A DNA stretch of 64,000 bases from Vitellaria paradoxa (taxonomy: Eukaryota > Streptophyta > Magnoliopsida > Ericales > Sapotaceae): positions 40,821,677-40,885,676 of the forward strand of contig CM034238.1 of assembly GCA_019916065.1 (NCBI GenBank), written 5' to 3'. Positions 59,501 through 64,000 of the stretch are shown piece by piece. Positions within the stretch are counted from its first letter, which is position 1. Each line of letters begins with the position of its first letter. A program made the translations under genes and the position numbers. The notes below the pieces were generated by a model, which was not told the origin of the DNA, made no database searches, and worked only from the letters and a program-made list of their open reading frames with translations.

Positions 59501-61521
59501 GAGGATCCCCCATTCAGATAGAACTTTAACATCTGTAAGATTCCTTATCAGGCTAAACTGATTGAGCACCACTCCAGCAAAAAAGAAACCAAGTATCTGA
59601 AAAAAATCAACAAATCCTCATCTTGCCGTTTTATTTAACTTAGCAGGCAAGCTTGATTCTGTTATGTTCTAAAACAAGTTGAAGATTAGTCAAGTAGATC
59701 AGCAAAGCATTTGAAGTTCAAAAATTATTTTAAGCATATAGGAATAGCAGTCTCCAGTAAACTGTTTTTTCTCTTTTCTGAAGACTAAAGTAATTATACC
59801 TGCAACAAATTAATATTTCTTATCAATAGGAACAAAAATGATCACCAGAACATGTTCAGTCAAGCACATTCTTGCTCTTATGTATGGTAATAAGCAAACA
59901 GTAGGATGCATATACATGCAATCTATTAAGTTATATCTGAAATTTAGACTTGTGGATTATGTCCTTGCGTGTGCACATCCTAGAATAAATTCTGCCCCAA
60001 GTGTGACTCAAGCATAGCAAGAACGAGATTAATATGTATATACAAATATATACAAATATGCTTACAGGGCTGGCCTTGATGGTCTTGAAGGCCGGAACAA
60101 CTAGAACAGTCACAGCTAATAATGTTAAAGTATCCAATCCCAAATCATTGATAACGTCAGCAGCATTGGCAACATCAAGTGCTGCATATGTGCAGAATCT
60201 CTCCTTCTGAGCCCATCTATGATTGGAGAAGTGGAATCCTTTTTCACCAAAAATTAAAGAAGATAACAAAGGTCTGCCCTTGGATATATTTGCAGTAAAA
60301 GAAAAGCTACTTATCCTGTGATATGTGGAGACCAATGGTGAAGACACTCGCCAGTTATGGGTAAATGGATCAGGGAGAAAATGTAAACGTCGACATAGAC
60401 GTGAAAATACATGAGAATAGGCCCTAGTAGTGCTTGTCTGATTGACAATCTCATATCCCTGGAAGTAAACAATCACACATGATAGATTAGTATCCTATCT
60501 TTTTCCTCCAAATATGAAAAATATCACAGCAATGCTTGTTCAAACAATGTTTTCATATATCATGCTCCTCAGCATAGTAAATCACAACAAAACAGCAAAA
60601 ATATTTTGGACTGCTTATCCACTAGCCTATGAACAACAGATCTCCAGCTGTGAACATAAGCATTAATGCATGCATCTAGTTGCAGATAGTTTCAAAACAA
60701 TATATGTTCCCCGTGTTGCTGTGCACATTAAAGGAGCACAGTAACAATCTATGGATTAGATAAACATTTTAGAGTAACAAGTTTGCCTCAAAACAGCATT
60801 CAAATTTTGTGCTCAAAAGAAAGAAAATTACAGCTAAAATGAAGGAGGGAAAAAAAAAGGTATAGCCTTACGGGAACATATTTTTTTTTTTTAACTTTTA
60901 TTTCAGGACCCATTTGAGATTATCTCAAATTTGGTGCTCATGCCTGAAAACAAGTTAAATACAAACATGGCTGGAACAACCACGCTTTGCTTTACCAAAC
61001 TTAGGAAAACAAGGATCAACGTCTACCACCTCTGCACCTCAATATACTGTTTGTAACAAAAGCAAATCTAACCAAAATATTTGGGAAAGTCCTGAAATTT
61101 CGAAAGGAAAGTGTACTGAAATTCAACAAAGCCTTGGAATTTAAGCCAGTTCTTCTTTTACCCAAAGAGAAAATCAACCCCGCCCATAAAATATATATAT
61201 AAAGCAAAATCACCCATCACTGGATGTTTTTCTGAAATATGGAAAATCCTCTACCATAATCACTACATTATACTACTGGGAAAAAAAAAATTGTTAAGCT
61301 AGTATGATTTTGCGAACAAGCCAGGTGTATGATATAATGCCCTGCATGGTTATTAAGGTAAAATACCATAAATTAACATAGCATAAATGATAAACCACAT
61401 GGGGTTTCAACCCATTTTCTTTAATCTTCCCATTTTCTCAACAGCCAAACGCCAAGAACTTGGGTTAAGTGAAGCGGTTGTTTACCTTGGGACGAAAGCA
61501 ACAAGAGAGGGAGTCGAACAT
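22754..61521 (-). CDS. KEA3: KEA3 thylakoid K+/H+ antiporter, 19 exons
   Basis: CPA2-family K+ efflux antiporter; from memory it matches Arabidopsis KEA3 (At4g04850) along its length. KEA3 exchanges K+ and H+ across the thylakoid membrane and relaxes the proton gradient when light falls. Exons in transcript order: 61486-61521, 60066-60458, 59495-59596, 43588-43668, 42376-42477, 40989-41066, 36989-37057, 31038-31088, 29413-29529, 29229-29330, 29006-29140, 27769-27950, 27536-27671, 27031-27102, 26845-26946, 24177-24338, 23622-23711, 23371-23532, 22754-23044. Every intron has GT-AG ends, and all phases are 0 except exons 12/13 (phase 2). Total is about 820 residues (Arabidopsis is slightly shorter). 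Start [12 protein letters not shown]; stop TGA at 22756-22754. The gene spans 38.8 kb because several introns are packed with transposons. No stop or frameshift was found in any exon, so it is probably functional. Confidence 0.93.
23371..27102 (-). CDS. KEA3: KEA3 exons 14-18: stromal K+-transport nucleotide-binding domain
   Basis: Exon 14 (27031-27102) has the Rossmann glycine motif GFGQMGQ (residues 546-552). Exon 15 (26845-26946) carries [14 protein letters not shown]. Exon 16 (24177-24338) carries [20 protein letters not shown] and [18 protein letters not shown]. Exon 17 (23622-23711) carries [14 protein letters not shown] and [14 protein letters not shown]. Exon 18 (23371-23532) carries [19 protein letters not shown]. 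Together this is the KTN/RCK domain (residues about 529-724), which in this family binds nucleotides and regulates transport. Confidence 0.94.
24454..24700. repeat. KEA3: C20A12 and T11G10 homopolymer pair in KEA3 intron 15
   Basis: A run of 20 C then 12 A (24452-24483) is followed about 200 bp later by 11 T then 10 G (about 24679-24699). The two are reverse complements in pattern and could pair. Another C11 lies at about 25298-25308 in the same intron, and a G14 at about 40495-40508 in intron 6. Confidence 0.8.
25570..25909 (-). mobile_element. tRNA-derived SINE in KEA3 intron 15
   Basis: On the minus strand the element starts near 25909. It has box-A-like TTAGCCAGAGCTTAAG and box-B-like GGTTCAAGTTTAATTCC, as in pol III promoters, continues about 330 bp, and ends in a run of A (T-run at 25570-25584 on the plus strand). 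Flanks atttcttcttgcttc (25555-25569) and atttcttcaggcttc (25910-25924) match at 13 of 15 positions, a decayed target duplication. It lies in the same orientation as KEA3. Confidence 0.75.
27536..29529 (-). CDS. KEA3: KEA3 exons 9-13: second half of the membrane domain
   Basis: Exon 9 (29413-29529) carries [19 protein letters not shown]. Exon 10 (29229-29330) carries [18 protein letters not shown]. Exon 11 (29006-29140) carries [20 protein letters not shown] and [12 protein letters not shown]. Exon 12 (27769-27950) carries [18 protein letters not shown] and [18 protein letters not shown]. Exon 13 (27536-27671) carries [20 protein letters not shown] and [16 protein letters not shown]. Residues 305-528. 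These are the most conserved parts of the gene and identify it as KEA3 rather than KEA1/2, which have a diverged sequence at [13 protein letters not shown]. Confidence 0.95.
28161..28557. repeat. KEA3: Tandem duplication (~182-bp period) in KEA3 intron 11
   Basis: Two units start with TGTTTCCATAAG (28161 and 28343). They share segments such as ACTAAATTCCCAAATTTGCT and TAACTAGTCAAAGTAACTAC, with several substitutions and small insertions. No coding potential. Confidence 0.8.
31038..37057 (-). CDS. KEA3: KEA3 exons 7-8: Gln-Asp signature of the exchanger
   Basis: Exon 7 (36989-37057) encodes [18 protein letters not shown] to LLLQ. Exon 8 (31038-31088) encodes [17 protein letters not shown]. 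The junction creates the QD pair (residues 287-288) typical of KefC/KEA antiporters. The two exons are separated by intron 7, which is 5.9 kb and mostly the Copia-C insertion. Confidence 0.92.
31158..31337 (+). repeat. Copia-C 5' LTR
   Basis: 180 bp from TGTTAATGTATGTGC to TTTACA, with a TATA-like GAGTATAAATACC near 31264. The tRNA-Met primer-binding site starts at 31338. Confidence 0.92.
31787..32602 (+). repeat. ~421-bp tandem duplication inside Copia-C
   Basis: The segment starting GTCGTGGCCTGCTCC (31791) repeats at 32212 almost unchanged, through the CACCATCATCTTCATCATC stretch and the CCATCTGTTACCAATGAGCA motif. It lies where gag should be. The copies differ at few positions, so the duplication is younger than most of the decay of the element. 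Confidence 0.85.
32815..33620. mobile_element. Solo LTR nested in Copia-C, TSD gttac
   Basis: 806 bp with ends TGAAAATTCG and GCCTTAACA, flanked by gttac at 32810-32814 and 33621-33625. It splits the protease region of Copia-C: the motif for a retropepsin ([11 protein letters not shown]) is on the left, and ANGS resumes on the right at about 33630. No internal domain or second LTR remains, so it arose by LTR-LTR recombination. The minus orientation (TGTTAAGGC start, TATA run at 33246-33262 read from the right) looks more natural. Confidence 0.85.
33626..36662 (+). pseudogene. Copia-C pol remnant: integrase, RT, RNase H
   Basis: Frames in pieces show the integrase zinc region ([22 protein letters not shown] near 33900-34030), the integrase core ([21 protein letters not shown], 34265-34400), reverse transcriptase ([12 protein letters not shown] near 35440, [14 protein letters not shown] near 35690), and RNase H near 36420-36520. 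Several stops and frameshifts interrupt it, for example at 34096, 34435, 34987 and 35820. The protein is closest to that of Copia-A in this window. It is not functional. Confidence 0.9.
36674..36853 (+). repeat. Copia-C 3' LTR
   Basis: 180 bp matching the 5' LTR with transitions only. It shares most of its length with the Copia-B LTR, although the coding regions belong to different lineages. Confidence 0.92.
37449..37645 (+). mobile_element. LTR remnant with primer-binding site
   Basis: A segment starting TGTTAGAATC, with a TATA-like TATTATAAATAC near 37567, ends just before TTTGTATCAGAGC (37642), which resembles a tRNA-Met primer-binding site. No matching second LTR or pol was found, because LINE sequence follows from about 37740. 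It is a truncated Copia-type 5' LTR. Confidence 0.55.
38037..38724. mobile_element. AT-rich MITE nested in the LINE
   Basis: The ends are imperfect inverted repeats: AAGGCCCATTTGACAACG at the left and GCATTACCAAACAGGCCCT at the right. The interior is made of ATTTAATTAATTTAATT-like palindromes. LINE coding similarity stops at the left end and restarts at the right end. An AT-rich core of similar composition and sequence occurs at 62410-62660. The target duplication is unclear. Confidence 0.7.
38833..39219. mobile_element. Second hAT-type MITE, 387 bp
   Basis: Ends TAGGGGGTGGAAA and TTTCCACCCCTA are inverted repeats of the TAGGGG type seen in the MITE at 7431. The candidate 8-bp flanks gggaacag and aaaagcag agree only partly, as expected for an old insertion. 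LINE sequence continues on both sides. Confidence 0.75.
40989..43668 (-). CDS. KEA3: KEA3 exons 4-6: antiporter core
   Basis: Exon 4 (43588-43668) encodes [16 protein letters not shown] to GMGLTQ. Exon 5 (42376-42477) encodes [20 protein letters not shown] to HSRPDL. Exon 6 (40989-41066) encodes [20 protein letters not shown] to VLQ. Together they are residues 178-264. Exon 6 has the Ser-rich SLSSSAF segment usual in CPA2 exchangers. Intron 4 contains a LINE fragment; intron 5 contains a tandem duplication. Confidence 0.92.
41524..41736. repeat. KEA3: Tandem duplication (~114 bp) in KEA3 intron 5
   Basis: Two diverged units begin GGGAATTGTTTTTAA (41524 and 41638) and share ACAATTCTAATTACTT and AAATCAAG. 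Confidence 0.75.
42780..43405 (+). mobile_element. LINE 3' fragment with poly-A in KEA3 intron 4
   Basis: Residues such as [20 protein letters not shown] (42898-42957) match the plant L1 ORF2 region after the RT. Later residues ([13 protein letters not shown], about 43090) match the segment before zf-RVT. The fragment ends in a run of 16 A at about 43392-43407. Many stops; 5'-truncated like most LINE copies. Confidence 0.65.
44104..44808 (+). repeat. Gypsy 5' LTR
   Basis: 705 bp ending CTTGACA, four bases before the primer-binding-like site. A spacer of this kind (AGTG before TTGGTA) is common in Gypsy elements. It contains a (GA)n microsatellite near 44480-44509. Confidence 0.65.
44104..46518 (+). 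mobile_element. Ty3/Gypsy fragment, left part
   Basis: A 5' LTR of about 705 bp (44104-44808, TGTTATAGCC to CTTGACA) is followed by a primer-binding-like TTGGTACTAGAGCC. A gag remnant (45229-45803) follows, read in two overlapping frames: [19 protein letters not shown], then [23 protein letters not shown] knuckle ([14 protein letters not shown], about 45980-46021) and a retropepsin-like [11 protein letters not shown] (about 46229) come next. Frameshifts and stops make it inactive. Copia-A is inserted at 46518 and a short continuation lies at 56590-56705. No RT or 3' LTR was found. Confidence 0.8.
46519..46698 (-). repeat. Copia-A 3' LTR
   Basis: 180 bp, TG...CA. On the plus strand it begins TGTAAACATTGAGGG and ends TACATTAACA. 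A TATATAAGT promoter-like motif is read from the minus strand near 46575. Confidence 0.95.
46706..50717 (-). pseudogene. Copia-A gag-pol, main part
   Basis: One open frame of about 1,300 codons below 50644. In order from about residue 1: gag ([14 protein letters not shown]), a CCHC knuckle ([14 protein letters not shown], about 180), protease ([11 protein letters not shown], about 275), integrase zinc region ([12 protein letters not shown]), integrase core ([32 protein letters not shown]), reverse transcriptase ([26 protein letters not shown] about 985), and RNase H ([20 protein letters not shown]). It ends YDIYAPA. TTG at 50614 is not a start; the frame continues upstream but meets TGA at 50647-50645, probably a former Trp codon. 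The first codons are at 55919-55792, beyond Copia-B. The frame is kept across the insertion (1,380 codons in all), so apart from the TGA and the insertion the gene is unbroken. Confidence 0.93.
50718..50931 (-). repeat. Copia-B 3' LTR
   Basis: On the minus strand it starts TGTGGGAAAATATGGC and ends TTTCTTTGACA. It contains a ~30-bp tandem repeat (TTAATGTATGTGCATGTACT and its continuation, twice) and a TATA-like TAGTATAAATAT. Most of it is alignable with the Copia-C LTR. Confidence 0.96.
50939..55390 (-). pseudogene. Copia-B gag-pol, one frame with four stops
   Basis: A single reading frame of 1,484 codons from ATG 55390 ([14 protein letters not shown]) to the end at 50939 (ENIYSPA), with no frameshift. 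In-frame stops are TAA 55348-55346, TGA 53899-53897, TGA 53722-53720 and TAG 51712-51710. Domains in order: gag ([22 protein letters not shown]), CCHC-like knuckle ([14 protein letters not shown]; Gly replaced by Arg), protease ([13 protein letters not shown], about 54320), integrase (RLGHPSF-type motif broken by a stop, then [32 protein letters not shown]), reverse transcriptase ([27 protein letters not shown]), and RNase H ([20 protein letters not shown]). Two stops lie at expected Trp or Arg positions. It cannot make a full polyprotein. Confidence 0.93.
55573..55786 (-). repeat. Copia-B 5' LTR
   Basis: 214 bp, the same as the 3' LTR by eye. Flanked on the right by the ccgtt target duplication. 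Confidence 0.96.
55787..55919 (-). pseudogene. Copia-A gag, N-terminal piece cut off by Copia-B
   Basis: Begins at ATG 55919 ([18 protein letters not shown]), continues [17 protein letters not shown], and ends at the ccgtt target duplication of Copia-B. The upstream stretch to 56397 is a leader. It includes a strongly CpG-rich patch at about 56098-56183 that is unlike the rest of the window. Confidence 0.88.
56410..56589 (-). repeat. Copia-A 5' LTR
   Basis: 180 bp, one mismatch to the 3' LTR. It adjoins the tRNA-Met primer-binding site on its left (56398-56409). Confidence 0.95.
56590..56705 (+). pseudogene. Gypsy fragment, right part
   Basis: Short continuation of the Gypsy protease-side sequence after Copia-A. 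It reads [14 protein letters not shown] and [14 protein letters not shown], typical of the protease-RT linker. It ends abruptly where Copia RT-like sequence begins. Confidence 0.65.
56706..57525 (+). mobile_element. Copia-D 3' fragment with LTR
   Basis: Truncated Copia: the end of reverse transcriptase ([18 protein letters not shown], about 56757-56810; [11 protein letters not shown]), RNase H remnants (near 56930-57180; [14 protein letters not shown]), a GAGTTTGAGTGGGGG polypurine tract (57331-57345), then a 3' LTR of about 180 bp (57346-57525, ending TTAACA; the first two bases are TA instead of TG). Stops are frequent. It joins directly to the Gypsy fragment on its left, so part of both was lost. 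Confidence 0.8.
57528..57668. mobile_element. Small MITE, 141 bp
   Basis: Inverted ends GGGGCTGTTTGGAT and ATCCAAACAGCC next to a possible acaaa duplication. It contains repeated CAACTT and TTTTTGTA motifs and no coding frame. Confidence 0.6.
58344..58661 (-). mobile_element. TRIM-like element in KEA3 intron 3
   Basis: Two direct repeats of about 80-85 bp (58344-58422 and 58577-58661) share ACCAATTGT, CCAAAAG and TATCAAGTTATTT. On the minus strand TTGGTATCAAAGCTCTGG (about 58576-58559) adjoins the right repeat and looks like a primer-binding site. A purine-rich GTGAGGGAGAG adjoins the left repeat. The interior is only about 155 bp with no domain. These traits fit a terminal-repeat retrotransposon in miniature. 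Confidence 0.6.
59495..59596 (-). CDS. KEA3: KEA3 exon 3: antiporter core
   Basis: 34 codons, [18 protein letters not shown] to GILFL (residues 144-177). The conserved KEA membrane segment is followed by the DVKVLSEWG motif. The downstream intron (intron 3) is 15.8 kb and holds the nested retrotransposons. Confidence 0.93.
60066..61521 (-). CDS. KEA3: KEA3 exons 1-2: transit peptide and first membrane segment
   Basis: Exon 1 (61486-61521) gives 12 residues, [12 protein letters not shown], which parallel the Arabidopsis N-terminus ending in a PKGYE-like junction. Exon 2 (60066-60458, residues 13-143) begins GYEIVNQ. It continues through a Ser/Arg-rich stretch typical of a chloroplast transit peptide, then reaches [19 protein letters not shown], the first membrane segment, and ends KASP. 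The ATG at 61521 is the only one that keeps phase with exon 2. A nearby upstream ATG (61535) runs into a TGA at the junction. Confidence 0.88.
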
Positions 61522-62700
61522 GGCGAACCGATGACTCGGAAAGGGCACAGAGCATTAGTTTGCTCCTCCAAAAACCCAACAAAGCTGCTGGTAAAGATTA
61601 AATTTCAGGTTCGTATTTTCACAGCACACATGCGAGTGTTTGTATCCAAGGTTGAAAGTTGAGGTGGACAAACAACCACATGTTTACGTCCTGTGAGCTT
61701 GAAGCTTTTGAGAGAGAGAGAGAGAGAGAGAGGGCATTGTCTGAGTGTGAAGGAATCGCAAATTCTTCTTGGCTTCGGGCTTTAACGTCCATTGATTTTG
61801 AAAACGAAGCCGACGAATTGCTTACCTGGCAGATAATTGGATTAAATAACATCCGAGATGGAATTTTCCGTTTCACCAACGGCTCTCCCCCATTTCTTGC
61901 TCATTTTGGAGTGCTATTAAAGCATTATGGTGATGTTTGGATGAAAAAAATATATATATAACAAAAATATAAAGATTTAATGTAAAAGTAACATGTAATA
62001 AAATTTAATTAGATAAAAGTATAAAAAATTAATAAAAATTAGTAGATTTTAATTAATCTTGATAAACTTATTATATACATTAGTTGTGATTGTATAAATT
62101 GATGGTGACTTAAAAATAAAATTTGAAAACAAGTGAAAGTTGATTTTTAAAAATATGATAATATAAATATTATCAAATATGTTTCAATTTTTAGTTTTTA
62201 AATTTGAAAACAAATACAAAACGAAAACTTTATCAAATAGATTTTAAAATTTCTGGTTTTATTGTCCCATCTAATAATGTTTTATATTTATTGTTTGTAT
62301 ATTTATCTTTATAAATTTTCAAAAATTAACCACGAAACCATATTTTTAAATTTATTTTCTTTTTTTTTGAAAAATAAAAAATTAAACAAAAAACGTAAAT
62401 AAAAAATATTTTCACTCTTATTTTTTCTGTTATAAATATTTTTGTAAGTTTTAACAGTTAAAATAAATTATTTTATTCAAATATTTTATTAAGCTAAAGT
62501 TATTTTTAATAAATAATATAACTAAATTAAATTAATTTACTCGGTTCATTTAATTAATTTAATTGATTAAATTAATTGATTTAATATGAAATGTATTTTA
62601 TTAAATTATTTTTAATAATAAATTGTAGTTAATATATATTTTATTTTATATTTAATATATATATATATATATATTTTTAAGTAAAGCCACGCTATGGTGA
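61522..62700 (-). promoter_or_regulatory. KEA3: KEA3 upstream region with (CT)n leader
   Basis: Upstream of the KEA3 ATG. A (CT)n tract on the transcribed strand (plus-strand GA at about 61708-61731) lies about 200 bp before the ATG. Such pyrimidine tracts are common in plant 5' UTRs. A TATATATAT stretch at about 61949-61961 could serve as a TATA box. Beyond 62000 the sequence is AT-rich, and 62410-62660 resembles the core of the MITE at 38037. The transcription start is not determined. Confidence 0.4.
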
Positions 62701-62724
62701 AAATCAATACCAGTACGACTCAAC

Positions 62725-62940
62725 GTCTGACACATAGCGGACAGTCTCCATGTTATCACTCTGTCATGTGGACCATCTTATAAAATAACAGTTTTACCCT
62801 CGCCTGCAACATCAACATGCGTAAATGAATGTGCAAGAATAAGCGAGGGTCTGACACATAGCGGACAATCTCCATGTGTATCCGAGCATGCCACGTTATC
62901 ACATGATCTATCTTGCAAAATAACAATTTTATCCCTTTTC
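62725..62940. repeat. Direct repeat (~124-bp period) upstream of KEA3
   Basis: The units starting GTCTGACACATAGCGGACA at 62725 and 62849 both continue TCTCCATG, then TTATCAC and a TTTTA(T/C)CCC stretch. The second has a 20-bp expansion. The unit is GC-richer than its surroundings. Confidence 0.75.
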
Positions 62941-64000
62941 TTAACAATATTTTGTAACAGGAAACAGACGAATGGACCTTGTTATTGACTTTTTTTTTTT
63001 TTTTTGCTCTATAGATGTTCCACGCACTACATCAGGAAATATTGCAGAAAGAAAACAGTTCGAAGAATATTGTTAATGAAAAAACGCAGTTTCAAACTAC
63101 GGTTGTTAATTAAAACTGCCATTTCAAATAGCAATTATTGTCGAGAGCTGGCTCAAAAGACGCTATATGAAATAGCAAGTGTTCAAACAGCAACTATAAC
63201 TAACCACCCAATCACTCTCTCACATTTGAAGAACCACGCTTTTATGTTGCAATTCTATGCTCTACATTAACCCAGCTCCCAGACTCAATCACTCTCTCAC
63301 TCTATTGTCTCTCTCGCTCTTAGTCCAATGCAGTAATGGTGGATGGAGACTAAAACATTTCTGGATCAATTGTTTTAGACTGAAGTTGATTTTAAACAAC
63401 TAAATACTAAGATTTTAATTATAATATTTATTAAAAATAATTTAATAAAACATATTTATATTAGTTAAATTATTAATTAATTAAATTAAATTAATACATT
63501 TTTATTTTTTATTTATTAAAAATAATTTAATGAGGATCAATTGTTTTAGACCAAAGCCAATTTTAGGCAACTGAATGCTAAGATTTTAATTATAATATTT
63601 ATTAAAAATAATTTAATAAAATAGATTTGTATTAGTTAAATTATTTATTAAATTAAATTAAATCAATACATCTTATTTTATTATTTATTAAAAATAATTT
63701 AATGAGGATCAATTACTTTAAACCAAATCCAATTTTAGGCAACTAAATGCTAAGATTCTAATTATAATATTTATTAAAAATAATTTAATATAATAGATTT
63801 ATATTATTTAAATTATTTACTAAATTAAATTAAATTAATATAAAATAATAATAATAAATATTATTATTCTAAATAAAATAATAATAATAATAAATTAAAT
63901 AATAAAATAAATGTATTGATTTAATTTAATTTAATAAATAATTTAACTAATACAAATCTATTTTATTAAATTATTTTTAATAAATATTATAATTAAAATC
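62941..64000. repeat. AT-rich region with ~171-bp tandem repeats and an inverted copy
   Basis: Units begin at 63363, 63534 and 63706 with GGATCAATTG or GGATCAATTA. They share CTAAGATT, AATTATAATATTTATTAAAA and ATTAAATTAAATT. From about 63905 to the window end the sequence is the reverse complement of the unit, giving a large imperfect palindrome that runs off the edge. The segment 62941-63362 has no recognised gene. Confidence 0.8.

Noticed and set aside
59282..59521. 79-residue plus-strand frame
   Set aside because: Lies in KEA3 intron 3 and antisense to exon 3, with no domain.
61619..61879. 86-residue frame upstream of KEA3 as an N-terminus
   Set aside because: It is a reading of the (CT)n leader with poly-Leu/Ser; it does not connect in frame to exon 2, while the short exon 1 at 61486-61521 does and matches the KEA3 family start.
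63363..64000. CRISPR-like array
   Set aside because: Repeats are adjacent 171-bp AT-rich units without spacers, in a plant genome.

Overview
The window is nuclear DNA of a flowering plant, most likely a eudicot. It is AT-rich, and its genes have GT-AG introns. It carries land-plant organelle RNA-editing genes (PLS-class pentatricopeptide proteins ending in a DYW domain), a thylakoid-type K+/H+ antiporter gene, and many plant transposable elements. Bacterial-style start codons (GTG, TTG) are not meaningful here, so starts were moved to ATG.

Layout. (1) 1-8107 is one copy of a duplicated block: PPR-DYW gene A (minus, intact, cut by the window start), PPR-DYW gene B (plus, intact, MEF10-like), and a dead fragment of the last exon of KEA3 (minus) split by a hAT-type MITE. 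(2) 8108-12653 is AT-rich spacer with transposon debris. (3) 12654-23044 is the second, direct copy of the block: PPR-A and PPR-B are pseudogenes, but the last KEA3 exon is intact. (4) 22754-61521 is the complete KEA3 gene on the minus strand. I could assemble 19 exons with GT-AG borders, giving about 820 residues. Its introns hold most of the transposons. (5) 61522-64000 is the KEA3 upstream region and ends in AT-rich tandem and inverted repeats.

The two block copies have decayed reciprocally: copy 1 kept the PPR genes and lost KEA3, while copy 2 kept KEA3 and lost the PPR genes.

Transposon nest. KEA3 intron 3 (43669-59494) holds a Ty3/Gypsy fragment. It is interrupted by Copia-A (46519-56589, TSD ttttc), which is itself interrupted by Copia-B (50718-55786, TSD ccgtt). 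Copia-B has two LTRs that look identical, yet four stop codons in one otherwise unbroken frame. Other introns carry Copia-C (31158-36853, with a solo LTR inside it), LINE fragments, a SINE, a TRIM-like element and MITEs.

Function. The PPR proteins would act in mitochondria or plastids in C-to-U RNA editing. KEA3 would act in the thylakoid membrane and adjust the proton gradient. No operon-like logic links them. I found no RNA gene, CRISPR array or clearly new biological system. The most interesting points are the reciprocal gene loss, the trans-mobilised defective Copia-B, and LTR sharing between two Copia lineages.
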